Assembly (NCBI GenBank): GCA_964445695.1
Contig: CAYULF010000018.1
Location: forward strand, 59,789 to 123,788
Direction of reading: 5' to 3'
Origin: JAUIKM01 sp964445695
GTDB lineage: Bacteria; Bacteroidota; Ignavibacteria; Kapaibacteriales; UBA7675
Length of the DNA stretch: 64,000 bases
Below are positions 32,018-42,379 of the stretch, piece after piece. Each line of letters begins with the position of its first letter. The first letter of the stretch is position 1. A program made the translations under genes and the position numbers. A model generated the notes under the pieces. It was not told the DNA's origin. It did not search any database and saw only the letters and a program-made list of their open reading frames with translations.

Positions 32018-33256
32018 TCAGCTGATCAGGTGTACCGATTCTTCCAGGAAGGGATCGTTCACCGCTACAGCCTTTTTGGACTTGAACTGGGAAGCCGCCA
32101 TCCAGACGAACATTCCGGCAAAGAACAGGAAGAGTGAAATCTCCTGCAAACCGAAAGTGAAGTGTCCGTGATAGAGGCTCGGGTTAACGTACCAGGCCAG
32201 GTCGATAAAGTGCATCAGGATAATCAGCACGGCCACGCCGCCGAGAATTTTGGGATTGCGTTTGTTCGCCTGCGGCAAAAGCAGGATAAACGGCAAAGCA
32301 AAATGCAGGACTATGATGGCGTAGAAGAAGTATTCAAATCCGCCGACCAGACGATAGTCCATGAAGTAGACCGTTTCCTCGGGCAGGTTGCCGTACCAGA
32401 TCAGCATGAACTGCGAGAACGAAACGTAGGCCCAGAACACGTTGAAGGCAAACATCATTTTGCCGAGGTCGTGATAGTGTTCCGACGTCACCTGCGGCAG
32501 ATATCCGCCTTCCTTCAGGAAAACCGTGAACAGCGCGATGATGGACAGCGTCGCCACAAATGAACCGCCGAAGAACTGAACGCCGAACATCGTACTGTAC
32601 CAGTGCGGATAGAGCGTCATTACCAGGTCGATACCGGCGAAGGAGATCGTCAGGGCGTACAGGATTACCATCGGAGCGGCAAGCGCTTTGTTGCGGCGCG
32701 TCGGCGTGTGGTCGTTGCCCGCTTCGTCCTGGCGCAGAGAGTTTTTGATGATAGTCTGGTACATCAGGAGCCAGACGACGCAGTAGAATATTACGCGACC
32801 GACAAAGAAAGTGGGATTGAGGAACCAGTCCTTGCCTTTCAGAATCGGGTCGTAGTTCGCGGCATTGGGGTCCATGACGCCCGCATGCGTCCACTCAAAG
32901 AGCTGATGCGTGGAAAAGACGTCGATCACAATCGGAATGAAGCCGAGTATGATCACAAATATAAAAGGTGCAAACATCTCGGCGATGCGGCGCACGAGGG
33001 CGCTCCAGCCGGCGTTGACCAGGTATTGCAGGGCGGAGAAGAACATGGCCGTGACGGCCACGCCCAGGAAGTACGTGTAGGCCAGCAGGTAGCTGGAGAA
33101 GAAGCGCTTGAGCGGCTCGTGGTCGGCATCCATCAGGAGGAAGGAAGCCACACCGGCGATCACCCCGATAATGAGGAGGGCGAAGCCGACGGTTTCAAGC
33201 GACTTGACAAACTTTGTATCGCGCAGCACGAAGTTGCGCTCGGTCATTGTACTCAT
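32018..33256 (-). CDS. actF: Alternative complex III subunit ActF
   Basis: 412 aa integral membrane protein with about ten hydrophobic helices. Family features: ten-helix plan, the conserved 'FNVFWAYVSFSQFMLIWYGNLPEET' type segment (about residues 270-295) and 'HFALPFILLL'. ActF is one of the two quinol:cytochrome c oxidoreductase membrane subunits besides ActC. It lacks cofactors, is thought to aid proton/energy coupling and sits in the inner membrane. The ATG overlaps the actE stop by four bases. Last gene before the terminator. Confidence 0.95.
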   Translation of the reverse strand: MSTMTERNFVLRDTKFVKSLETVGFALLIIGVIAGVASFLLMDADHEPLKRFFSSYLLAYTYFLGVAVTAMFFSALQYLVNAGWSALVRRIAEMFAPFIFVIILGFIPIVIDVFSTHQLFEWTHAGVMDPNAANYDPILKGKDWFLNPTFFVGRVIFYCVVWLLMYQTIIKNSLRQDEAGNDHTPTRRNKALAAPMVILYALTISFAGIDLVMTLYPHWYSTMFGVQFFGGSFVATLSIIALFTVFLKEGGYLPQVTSEHYHDLGKMMFAFNVFWAYVSFSQFMLIWYGNLPEETVYFMDYRLVGGFEYFFYAIIVLHFALPFILLLPQANKRNPKILGGVAVLIILMHFIDLAWYVNPSLYHGHFTFGLQEISLFLFFAGMFVWMAASQFKSKKAVAVNDPFLEESVHLIS

Positions 33257-33945
33257 TGTTGTTCACCCTCCGCATTCGCATCGGTCATAGCATCACCTTC
33301 GCTCATAGCCATGTCGGCGTCCGGTTCCGCGTGCGCCTGCTGCAGGGCATCTTCACCCAGGTGCTTGCGTTGCAGAGAACGAACGTAGTTGACAACCGCC
33401 CACCGATCAACTTCTTTGAGTTTGTCGCGGTAGCCGGGCATAATGTTTTGTCCCATGCTGATAATGTGGAACAGGTGGGCGTCCGTATAGCTCAGCGTCA
33501 GAGCACCCGGCGCAATCAGGCTGGGCGGTTTGAGCGTGGCGGAGCGTTCGCCGATTGTTCCGTCGCCGGCGCCTTCGGCTCCGTGACACACGGCGCAAAA
33601 GGTATCAAAGCGGTTTTTACCGCGCGCCAGGATCCACTCTGAGGAGGGCAGCGAGTTGCTGTACATCTCCTCGGCTTCGGCGATGCTCGTGGCACGATAG
33701 AACTCCGCGTAGCGCGGAATCGTGTATTCGAGCGGCGCACGATCGGCCGAGCGGTCGGCAAAGTAATTGACCTGCTCCTGCGGCGACACCTTGGACTGAT
33801 TGTCCATGTCGGGAATCACCATCAAAGGCGGCTGGTCCGAGGTCCACATGATGGACCCGCTCAGCAGACCCACCCAGAAGACGATAAATACGCCTGCGAT
33901 AATCACTGTAAAGATCGGCAGACGGCGTTTGCTGGAAGTTGCCAT
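33253..33945 (-). CDS. actE: Alternative complex III subunit ActE, monohaem cytochrome c
   Basis: 230 aa. One N-terminal helix (about 10-30) anchors it. The periplasmic part has a single CAVCHG haem-binding site about residue 116 (FDTFCAVCHGAEGAGDG) and a distal Met ligand candidate in QNIMPGY. The tail after about 195 is acidic and low complexity (EPDADMAMSEGDAMTDANAEGEQQ). ActE passes electrons from ActA/ActB towards the oxidase or soluble cytochrome. Overlaps actF by four bases and follows actD by 42 bases. Confidence 0.95.
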   Translation of the reverse strand: MATSSKRRLPIFTVIIAGVFIVFWVGLLSGSIMWTSDQPPLMVIPDMDNQSKVSPQEQVNYFADRSADRAPLEYTIPRYAEFYRATSIAEAEEMYSNSLPSSEWILARGKNRFDTFCAVCHGAEGAGDGTIGERSATLKPPSLIAPGALTLSYTDAHLFHIISMGQNIMPGYRDKLKEVDRWAVVNYVRSLQRKHLGEDALQQAHAEPDADMAMSEGDAMTDANAEGEQQ

Positions 33946-33987
33946 TGTGTCGGTTCAAATATGAGAGAATGTCGAAATCGTCAGTTC

Positions 33988-34593
33988 TCAGGCCGTAACC
34001 ACGCGGACGTCGTCCGCTCCGAGGCGACCGAGCAGGGCCGTCGCCGTTTCCACCGTAAAACGAGCGTCTACCGCTTCGATGGATACCACGTGCGTGTCGT
34101 CGACCGCTTTGCGGAATCCTTCGTCGTCCTGCAGCGGGTGCCACCATCTGGGCAGTCCGCACATGAGGCCGAACATGACGAAGACCGTCGTCAGCGCGCA
34201 GAGCAGCACCGTCAGCTCGAACATGACCGGCATGCCGAACCAGGGTGAGAAGTACGGCTTACCGCCGATATTCAGCGGGTACTGGATCGTAGCCGTCCAC
34301 CATTGGAGGAAGATGGCGTTCGCCAGACCAAAGGCCGCACCGCCGAGCGAAAACAGCGGAAGTTTGGTTTTAGGCAGGCCCATGGCCTTGTCGAGGCCGT
34401 GCACCGGATAAGGTGTATAGATGTCGAAGTCGACGAATCCGGCCGCGTGGATTTCCTGCGCGGCGTGCGTCAACTTGTCGGGATCCGTAAAGTTGCCCAG
34501 AACGGCGATCACGTCGTCTTTGTTCACGCCCGCGGCGTCGGCCGCTGCGATTGTTCTGGTTCCGGATTCCTGGGTCAGAGTTTGCTCTTCCAT
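33988..34593 (-). CDS. actD: Alternative complex III subunit ActD (DUF3341)
   Basis: 201 aa. Cytoplasmic N-terminal domain (about 25-85, IAVLGNFTDPDKLTHAAQEIHAAGF, IYTPYPVHGLDKAMGL) followed by two TM helices (about 95-150) with the WFGMPVMFELTVLLCAL-type second helix typical of DUF3341/ActD. No cofactor. Assists assembly and stability of the ACIII membrane arm. Between actC and actE in the usual order. Confidence 0.95.
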   Translation of the reverse strand: MEEQTLTQESGTRTIAAADAAGVNKDDVIAVLGNFTDPDKLTHAAQEIHAAGFVDFDIYTPYPVHGLDKAMGLPKTKLPLFSLGGAAFGLANAIFLQWWTATIQYPLNIGGKPYFSPWFGMPVMFELTVLLCALTTVFVMFGLMCGLPRWWHPLQDDEGFRKAVDDTHVVSIEAVDARFTVETATALLGRLGADDVRVVTA

Positions 34594-34682
34594 ATGGTCA
34601 TCTGAACGGAGTTCACTAACACCAGAGAGTTATGGAGCGGCGGGCGTCATTTGTTGGACCGCCGCTCAATCAGTTCGGTCCG

Positions 34683-34724
34683 GGGCTCAGGCATGGTCCC
34701 GGGCTCAGGCATGGCCCCGGGTTC

Positions 34725-34736
<12 letters not shown>
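34683..34736. repeat. Three tandem 17-18 bp repeats at the actC stop codon
   Basis: Units at 34683-34699, 34701-34717 and 34719-34736 share GGG(CT)TCAGGCATGGYCC with small changes. The last unit contains the actC stop (34725-34727) and its final codons, so the other two look like slippage copies of the gene end placed just behind it. The rest of the 131-base actC-actD gap holds nothing else I recognise. Confidence 0.8.
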
Positions 34737-36152
<1,416 letters not shown>

Positions 36153-36216
36153 AAGCACTTATCGCACGAATGTGTTGGTTAGTCCCGATCTGTAAGCCGC
36201 CTTGGCGGCCGGATAC

Positions 36217-39200
36217 TTAACTCAAAAATCCTTCTTTGTCTGCCCGCACTTTAGCCAGATAGGTAATCTGCGGTTTGACGTTCAGCTGGCGCAGCACCAG
36301 GTAGCCGCGGTCGTGTTGACGCATCGCGGATACCGCGCTGTTCGGGTCGTTGACATCGCCGAACAGAATGGCGTCGGCCGGGCAGGCCTGCTGGCATGCC
36401 GTTACAACGCCGCCGTCCTGAACGCGGGCGCGGCCCTGATCCTTGGCTTCCCATTTTGCTTTGTTGATGCGCTGGATGCAGAAAGTGCATTTCTCCATGA
36501 TACCGCGCATCCGCACCGTCACATCGGGATTGAACGCCATTTCGATCGGCGAACGCTCTCCTTTGTGATAGTTGAGGAAGTTGAATCGGCGGACTTTGTA
36601 GGGGCAGTTGTTCAGGCAGTAGCGCGTACCGACACAGCGGTTGTAGGTCATTTCATTCAGACCTTCGGGGCTGTGCGTCGTTGCGGCTACCGGACAAACA
36701 TTTTCACAGGGAGCGTTTTCGCAGTGCTGACAGGTCATGAGCTGTACAGCCGACTGCGGTGCTTCCGGATCGCCGGAGTAGTAGCGGTCCAGGCGGATCC
36801 AGTGCAGTTCGCGTCCGGCCAGAACCTGATCTTTACCGACCACGGCGATGTTGTTTTCCGCCTGGCAGGCCACAACGCAGGAGTTGCAACCGGTGCATTT
36901 GGAAAGGTCGATCGTCATCCCCCAACGATGGCCCTTGTATTGGAAGGGCGGGTTGGAGGTAACGGGCTCAGTAAACAGGTCGGCGTCTTTTTCCATACCG
37001 GGCACGTGCGGCATGTGGAAGAGATCTTCCTCGCGCGGCCCTTTCATTTTTGAGAGCGTCGTTTCCTGCAGGATTTCGCGGCGTTCGAGCACTTTGGGTT
37101 TGCTGCCCTTCGGCACGTCCTGATTGTAGGTCTCGGCGTTGTAGTCGTTGCGCCAGTCGGCATCCTCGGCCTGATACAGCGTGTGATGCTGCTGCGTCGT
37201 GGCAATCGGATGTTTGCGGCCGGCCGACGTCACATTGACGTTGATGGCGCCGACTGCCTGACCGGGAGCGAGCAGCGTAAATGCATTCGCCCCGACGCCT
37301 TCCTGCACCACGCCGCCGCGCGTACGGCCGTAGCCGGTCGTCGTGTGGATCACGTTGTCGGCCATACCGGGCTGAATGAGCACCGGAAGCTCGATCGATC
37401 CATTGGCGTTTTCGATCGCGATGACATCTTCATTGTCGACGCCGAGAGAGGCCGCCGTTTTGATGCTGATGGCTGCTACGTTGTCCCAGGTAACTTTGGT
37501 AACGGGATCGGGCAGCTCCTGCAGCCAGCCGTTGTTGGCCAGCATGCCGTATGCCAGTTTGGGGTCGGGCGCGACGACGCAGGTCATTGCGCCCTGCGTG
37601 GCGCTCGGGTTGCGACCGTCGCGCAGCACCGTCGCAAATCCGTCCGGATTGAACTGCGGCGCAACTGCTTCGGGACTGCGGCGGTAACGCACGGGCTGGT
37701 AGGCTCCGTGGCGCAGCGCCAGTTCCCATTGGCGGCTGAAGGTATCAGCCAATACGTCGTCGGAATTCCACCACTCTTCTTCCCAGCGCGCACGCACGAA
37801 GTGAATGTAGGAATCGAGATCATAGCTCAACTCGTTGGCGAGCTTGATGTTTTCAAGTTCGATGGCCAGCGCGTCGTCCATGTTTTTGGCCAGCGCCATC
37901 AGGAAGTCGCCCATGCCCATGCTTGAAGAGTTCAGCGGCGCGATCATCGGCTGCTGGATTGCCAGCGTGCCGTCGCAGGTCAGCGCGTCGCCCCACGATT
38001 CCAGGCTGTGCGCCGACGGAATGTAGAACTCGCACATTCCGGCCGTTTCATCTTCATGCGACGTGAAAGCCACGCGCGTCGGAACCTTTTCGAGTCCGTC
38101 GCGCAGTTCTTTGTCGCCCCAGTAGAAGGGATTGACGTCGGCAAAAATCACAGCGCCGATGCTGCCGTTTTTGAGGTCGGCGCGGAACTGCGCCTGCTCT
38201 TCGGCTTTGCTGGAGCTGAACGGAAAAACGCGGAAGGGATCGAGCGCTTTGTCTTCACCCACAGCGCCGACGGCCAGGTTGATGGCCAGCGCCATGGCGT
38301 GCGCAGCGGCGGAGTGATGCGCGCCGAGCGACACAAGACCGCGTTTGCCGGGAGCCGTCAGCTCGCCTGCAACCGATTTGGCGTGTGCGGCCAGATCGCC
38401 GCCAAGGTTGTCGGGCACGCGGCTGGCAGCCTGAGCCACCGCCGGGTCGACACTACTGCCCGCGACGCTTTTCAGCACGGCGGCCAGGAATTTTTCAACG
38501 TCGTCCGGACCGATTTTGATACGGTCATCCGCATTCATGCCGGTAAGCGACATGATGGACTCGGCGACGATCAGGCGGGACATGACGGGATTTTCGCGCG
38601 AAGGCTGGCGGTTGGCCGCAAACTGACGCGTGTTGACCGCGGCGTATTTGTCCGTTCCGAGGAAGTCGGAATCGACAGCCAGAATCACATCCGCTTTGGA
38701 ATAGTCGATCGCCATTTCGGCGTCGACGCCCAGCACGTCGCGGGCGGCCTGAGCGGCGCCGCTGGTATGGCCCGGCGTCATCGTCACGAATTTCAGATCA
38801 AATACGGCGGTTTCGAGCAGGCGCATCAGCGCGTCAAGGCTGGGCGAAGCGTGCTCGCCGATCAGGATGCGAACGCCTTTGCCGTTGTTCAGTGCCGCCT
38901 GAGCGCCTTCGGCTACCATCTGCAGCACGCGATCCGGCGGCAGTTGGGAACTGGTGCGAGCGCCTACGGGGTGGCGGCGAGATCCGCTCATCCGATCCGG
39001 ATCGTACAGAGCCAGCAGAGCGGCCTGCATCGCAGCGGAAGACTTGCCGCCGAGAACGGGATGCTCGGCGTTGCCCTCGATTTTTACGGGGCGGCCTTCG
39101 CGTGTTTTCACTTCGATACCGACTGCGGCATTGCCGTCGGAATACACCGAGGTATAAAAGTTGGGAATACCCGGTTTGATGTATTCCACGGCGCGAACCG

Positions 39201-39441
39201 ACGGAACGATCTTGTAATCGGGACGACGGCAAGCTGCCGCCGTAAGCGCCATCGACGCCGTCAGAAGCCCCATGAATGTCCGGCGTGTCATGCCGTTCGC
39301 TTTGGGCAACGGGCGGTCGTAGTTTTCCGGGAATTCATTTTTCGCCTGTTTGGACAGGAGATCCATGAATTCCGGTTCGCCGGAATATTCCTTGATGCTT
39401 TTCCAGTAGCGTTTTTGTTCCGCCATCGGTTTATCCGCCAT
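36217..39441 (-). CDS. actB: Alternative complex III subunit ActB, fused molybdopterin-like and iron-sulfur parts
   Basis: 1074 aa. Tat-like signal TRRTFMGLLTASMALTAAAC about residues 52-71; the Cys may be lipidated. Residues about 80-740 are the B1 part (molybdopterin oxidoreductase fold; known ActB has lost the Mo cofactor). Residues about 800-1074 are the B2 ferredoxin part with four cysteine groups: CTGCNSCVVAC, CQHCENAPCENVCP, CVGTRYCLNNCP and CTFCIQR with CQQACPADA. These bind three [4Fe-4S] and one [3Fe-4S] cluster in characterised complexes. It relays electrons from quinol at ActC to the haems of ActA. Lies between actA and actC, gap 64 bases to actC. Confidence 0.97.
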   Translation of the reverse strand: MADKPMAEQKRYWKSIKEYSGEPEFMDLLSKQAKNEFPENYDRPLPKANGMTRRTFMGLLTASMALTAAACRRPDYKIVPSVRAVEYIKPGIPNFYTSVYSDGNAAVGIEVKTREGRPVKIEGNAEHPVLGGKSSAAMQAALLALYDPDRMSGSRRHPVGARTSSQLPPDRVLQMVAEGAQAALNNGKGVRILIGEHASPSLDALMRLLETAVFDLKFVTMTPGHTSGAAQAARDVLGVDAEMAIDYSKADVILAVDSDFLGTDKYAAVNTRQFAANRQPSRENPVMSRLIVAESIMSLTGMNADDRIKIGPDDVEKFLAAVLKSVAGSSVDPAVAQAASRVPDNLGGDLAAHAKSVAGELTAPGKRGLVSLGAHHSAAAHAMALAINLAVGAVGEDKALDPFRVFPFSSSKAEEQAQFRADLKNGSIGAVIFADVNPFYWGDKELRDGLEKVPTRVAFTSHEDETAGMCEFYIPSAHSLESWGDALTCDGTLAIQQPMIAPLNSSSMGMGDFLMALAKNMDDALAIELENIKLANELSYDLDSYIHFVRARWEEEWWNSDDVLADTFSRQWELALRHGAYQPVRYRRSPEAVAPQFNPDGFATVLRDGRNPSATQGAMTCVVAPDPKLAYGMLANNGWLQELPDPVTKVTWDNVAAISIKTAASLGVDNEDVIAIENANGSIELPVLIQPGMADNVIHTTTGYGRTRGGVVQEGVGANAFTLLAPGQAVGAINVNVTSAGRKHPIATTQQHHTLYQAEDADWRNDYNAETYNQDVPKGSKPKVLERREILQETTLSKMKGPREEDLFHMPHVPGMEKDADLFTEPVTSNPPFQYKGHRWGMTIDLSKCTGCNSCVVACQAENNIAVVGKDQVLAGRELHWIRLDRYYSGDPEAPQSAVQLMTCQHCENAPCENVCPVAATTHSPEGLNEMTYNRCVGTRYCLNNCPYKVRRFNFLNYHKGERSPIEMAFNPDVTVRMRGIMEKCTFCIQRINKAKWEAKDQGRARVQDGGVVTACQQACPADAILFGDVNDPNSAVSAMRQHDRGYLVLRQLNVKPQITYLAKVRADKEGFLS

Positions 39442-39512
39442 ATCGAATACGAATTCGGATGTTGGGAAAAAGGTAAAGTCGAGGTTCGATCAGCCGCGGC
39501 GCGTAATACTGC

Positions 39513-40355
39513 TCAATAGTGGCAGGATCCGCAATTCTCGGGGCCGAGGGCCGGCTTCTTCGGAACGGACATGCCGTCCGCAGCCGGACCGTCCGCCAGG
39601 AAGGCGTGCTGTGTTACGCCCACGCCCAGGAAGCCTTCTTCATGCGCCTGAATGGCCGCGTGAATGGCGCTCGAGTCGAGTTCGCTCGGCGCTTTCCACG
39701 TAAGCATGCGTTTGTCCGGCGTACGCCAGGTGCTCAGCCATTTGCCGTCACCCCACGTCGGCGGCTCGTTGGCCCACATTTCCGCCACTTCATCATAGGA
39801 TTTCATGCCCATGAAAATGCCGGAGATTTCGCGTGCCGGGACGACCATGTTGACAGGGTCGCGGTGACAGTCGAGGCACCAGCCCATGTTGAGCGGATGC
39901 ATCTGCGTCACGACGCCCATCGTTTCAACCTCACCGTGGCACGAAGCGCAGTCGATACCCGCGCGGATGTGACCGGAGTGATTGAAATTGACGTAGTCGG
40001 GCAGCTTGTGCACGCGACGCCATTCAATGGGTTTGCCGCTTTTGGAGCTCTCACGCACTTGCTCCAGCTTCGGACTTTCGGGAAGAACGGCCTTATGGCA
40101 GTTCATACAGGTACTGGTCGAGGGGACGGCGCTGTGGCCGGCTTGTTCGACGGTATTGTGACAGTACATGCATTTGACGCCCAGGTCACCTGCGTGCAGT
40201 TTGTGAGAGAACGGCACCGGCTGCTCCGGACGGTATCCCACATCGCTTACGCGCGGATGGAGACCGAAATAGGCGCTCAGCCCGGTTACGGCCGCCAGTG
40301 CTCCGAACAGGATGAAGGTTGTCTTCAGGCGTTTGTCGATTTGTCTGGTAAACAT
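39513..40355 (-). CDS. actA: Alternative complex III subunit ActA, pentahaem cytochrome c
   Basis: 280 aa. One N-terminal helix (about 12-32). Five CxxCH sites are visible in order: CMYCH, CMNCH, CASCH, CLDCH and CGSCH (the last at the very C-terminus), so this is the pentahaem ActA. Periplasmic electron entry/exit arm of ACIII, bound to ActB. Starts the act gene set after the small CPNC-protein gene. Confidence 0.97.
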   Translation of the reverse strand: MFTRQIDKRLKTTFILFGALAAVTGLSAYFGLHPRVSDVGYRPEQPVPFSHKLHAGDLGVKCMYCHNTVEQAGHSAVPSTSTCMNCHKAVLPESPKLEQVRESSKSGKPIEWRRVHKLPDYVNFNHSGHIRAGIDCASCHGEVETMGVVTQMHPLNMGWCLDCHRDPVNMVVPAREISGIFMGMKSYDEVAEMWANEPPTWGDGKWLSTWRTPDKRMLTWKAPSELDSSAIHAAIQAHEEGFLGVGVTQHAFLADGPAADGMSVPKKPALGPENCGSCHY

Positions 40356-40441
40356 ATGCTAAGCCGCGTATGCTCTGTATCGCTGAGAAAATCCGAACAG
40401 TCGGCCGAACGCACCGTCTGCGCGTCGGTTCTTGTTTGCAT

Positions 40442-40693
40442 TTATGCAGTCGGGCTGGAAACCTTGGCGTCGCGCATCACACGTGCGATGCGCATGGCAA
40501 TGAATCCCACCAGCAGAATCGGCAACAACAGCATCATGTAGATCGATGCCGAGTAAGCCTCTCCAAGCGCTGCAGCCTCGGAGGACTTGTCAAAACCCGC
40601 CTTGCAATTGGGGCAGGCCAGCACGTTCTGCGCGGTCGTCAAAAGAGCAGCAATGACGAGGGCCGCTACCGTCTTCCATGTGTTCCGTTTCAT
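40442..40693 (-). CDS. Small membrane protein with CPNC motif, in the respiratory cluster
   Basis: 83 aa from the ATG at 40693, preceded by GAGG; a TTG five codons earlier is also open. A cleavable signal (about 1-26, ending NVLA) is followed at once by CPNCKAGFDKSSEAA, then a TM helix (about 51-70) with a basic end. The family is not one I can name. CPxC suggests a redox or metal-thiol role, or copper/haem handling for ACIII or the oxidase. It lies between the SCO gene and actA, so it is probably co-transcribed with both. Confidence 0.8.
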   Translation of the reverse strand: MKRNTWKTVAALVIAALLTTAQNVLACPNCKAGFDKSSEAAALGEAYSASIYMMLLLPILLVGFIAMRIARVMRDAKVSSPTA

Positions 40694-40733
40694 TTTATAC
40701 CTCGTCAAAAATGAATCCGAATGGACGCTTCAA

Positions 40734-41354
40734 TTATGAATGCGCCGCTTCACCGTTTGCAAGGCTTCGCAAAGCCTTGCGCAATTTTTGCATGGCCTCT
40801 TCATCAAGGCCGTCGAAATATCCTCTGATCTTCCCGTCGCGATCCACCAGCGCAAAACGCGAACTGTGCATGGCGGGCGAATCGACATTGCCGAGCAGAA
40901 AACCCTGGGCGGAGAGTTTGGCCACCGCCTCTTTTGGCATGTGCACAAACTGCCAGCGACCGTCGCGCGCACCGTACTTGGCAGCGTAGCTTTTCAGCAC
41001 CGAAACGCTGTCGCGCTCCGGATCCACCGTGAACGATACAAAGGTCAGGTTTTCAATGTCGGCAAACTCGTCCTGGAGTTTGGCCAGGTTGGAATTCATG
41101 ACCGGGCAGGATCCGCCGCAGGAAGTAAACATGAAAGATGCCACCCAGATCGAGCCTTCCAGCTCGGCGCTGCTCATGGCAACGTTGTTTTGGGTCACGC
41201 CTTCAAATGCCGGCGCGTCGGCCAGAACGTGCAGTTGGTCTTCATTGCTGTCCAGTCGGCGTCCCGCTGCGTCGTCGGACGTACAGGATAGCAGGTGCGC
41301 CGCCAGCACGGCAAAAATGGTCCAGGCAATTTTTATGCTTTTGGAATCCATCAT
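40734..41354 (-). CDS. SCO1/SenC-family copper chaperone (lipoprotein)
   Basis: 206 aa from the ATG at 41354 (ATG at 41351 equally possible). Lipobox AHLLSC ends the signal. Thioredoxin-like fold with the copper-binding FTSCGGSCPVMN (CxxxC) about residue 85 and the distal His in MHSSRFALVD about 165, so both Cu ligands are present. Delivers copper to the CuA site of CoxB or keeps its cysteines reduced. Directly after the coxD-like gene (7 bases). Confidence 0.95.
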   Translation of the reverse strand: MMDSKSIKIAWTIFAVLAAHLLSCTSDDAAGRRLDSNEDQLHVLADAPAFEGVTQNNVAMSSAELEGSIWVASFMFTSCGGSCPVMNSNLAKLQDEFADIENLTFVSFTVDPERDSVSVLKSYAAKYGARDGRWQFVHMPKEAVAKLSAQGFLLGNVDSPAMHSSRFALVDRDGKIRGYFDGLDEEAMQKLRKALRSLANGEAAHS

Positions 41355-41361
41355 CCGGCAA

Positions 41362-41643
41362 TCAAATACCCAGAACTTTGAACGCAAAGATCATGATGCA
41401 CAGCAGGAACAGCGGCACGATGACCATAATGCGAAGATAGGGATGATCGAATTTCAGGTGCATGAAGATGTACATGACCATCAGCGTCTTGACCGCAGCA
41501 ATCAGCAGGCCAAGCGTGATGCCGATGGGACCGTGCAACGGCAGCATCGCCGCCAGTACGGTTAAAACCGAAAGCCCCATCAGCGCACCGAATACTTTCA
41601 TGTATTCGCGCTGCATCGATTCGTAGGAATGACCATCCGCCAT
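41362..41643 (-). CDS. Cytochrome c oxidase subunit IV-like protein (CoxD/CyoD type)
   Basis: 93 aa with three TM helices (about 16-33, 41-60, 70-92) and the family signature KTLMVMYIFMHLKFDHPYLRI between helices 2 and 3. Small accessory subunit of haem-copper oxidases that stabilises subunits I and III. Between coxC and SCO genes. Confidence 0.93.
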   Translation of the reverse strand: MADGHSYESMQREYMKVFGALMGLSVLTVLAAMLPLHGPIGITLGLLIAAVKTLMVMYIFMHLKFDHPYLRIMVIVPLFLLCIMIFAFKVLGI

Positions 41644-41691
41644 ACGTTTATCCTCTATTTAGCGCAGCCGCGAGGACCGCGAAACCTGAAA

Positions 41692-42321
41692 TCAGTGTCC
41701 GCCCGCCGCTGCCGCAGCGCCCCATACCATAGTCGGGTTGTAGAGCAGGTAAAAAACGGGAAACAGGAAAATCCACACAAGGTCGACAAAGTGCCAGTAG
41801 AGACCGAGCACTTCAACGCGGCCCGCATTGGTATATCCCTTTTTGGAAAAGGACTTGCCAAGCATCCAGACCATAGGAATCATCCCCGCCACAACGTGGA
41901 CTCCGTGGAAACCCGTCATCAGGAAGTAAATGCCGTAGAAGACATTCGTATCAGGACCGATGCCGTGCGAGAATTTCCCGCTGTATTCAATGGTCTTGAT
42001 AATGAGGAAGCCGAATGCTCCCAGCAACGTCAGGCCGAGAAACATGCGAAACTTGCCGGTGTCTTTGCGCTCCAGATTCAGGATGGCAAGCGCCATCGTC
42101 AACGAACTGCAGATCAGGATGATCGTGTTCGTCAGTGCCAGCTTCCAGTTGAGCGCCGGCGCCGTCGCTTCGAACAGACCCGGATTGGCCGCATCCATCA
42201 CGATGAACGTCGCAAAAAAGCCCGAAAAGAACATAATCTCCGTCGCCAGGAAGATCCACATTCCCAACTTGCCGTGGGAAATCCCGGTGACCGGTTCGTG
42301 AGCCAGGGAAAGACTGCCCAT
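41692..42321 (-). CDS. coxC: Cytochrome c oxidase subunit III
   Basis: 209 aa, five TM helices, which matches the short bacterial form (the seven-helix form is about 260). Motifs: KLGMWIFLATEIMFFSGFF at the N-terminus, LTNTIILICSSLTMALA, FLMTGFHGVHVVAGM and YWHFVDLVWIFLFP. The last two carry the conserved His and Glu/Asp of subunit III. Inner-membrane subunit with no redox centre. 49 bases before the coxD-like gene. Confidence 0.96.
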   Translation of the reverse strand: MGSLSLAHEPVTGISHGKLGMWIFLATEIMFFSGFFATFIVMDAANPGLFEATAPALNWKLALTNTIILICSSLTMALAILNLERKDTGKFRMFLGLTLLGAFGFLIIKTIEYSGKFSHGIGPDTNVFYGIYFLMTGFHGVHVVAGMIPMVWMLGKSFSKKGYTNAGRVEVLGLYWHFVDLVWIFLFPVFYLLYNPTMVWGAAAAAGGH

Positions 42322-42379
42322 AAGCCGAATTAAACCTTGTATTGAATGTTATGTCTTTTGTTCAAGTTTTACTGCGACG

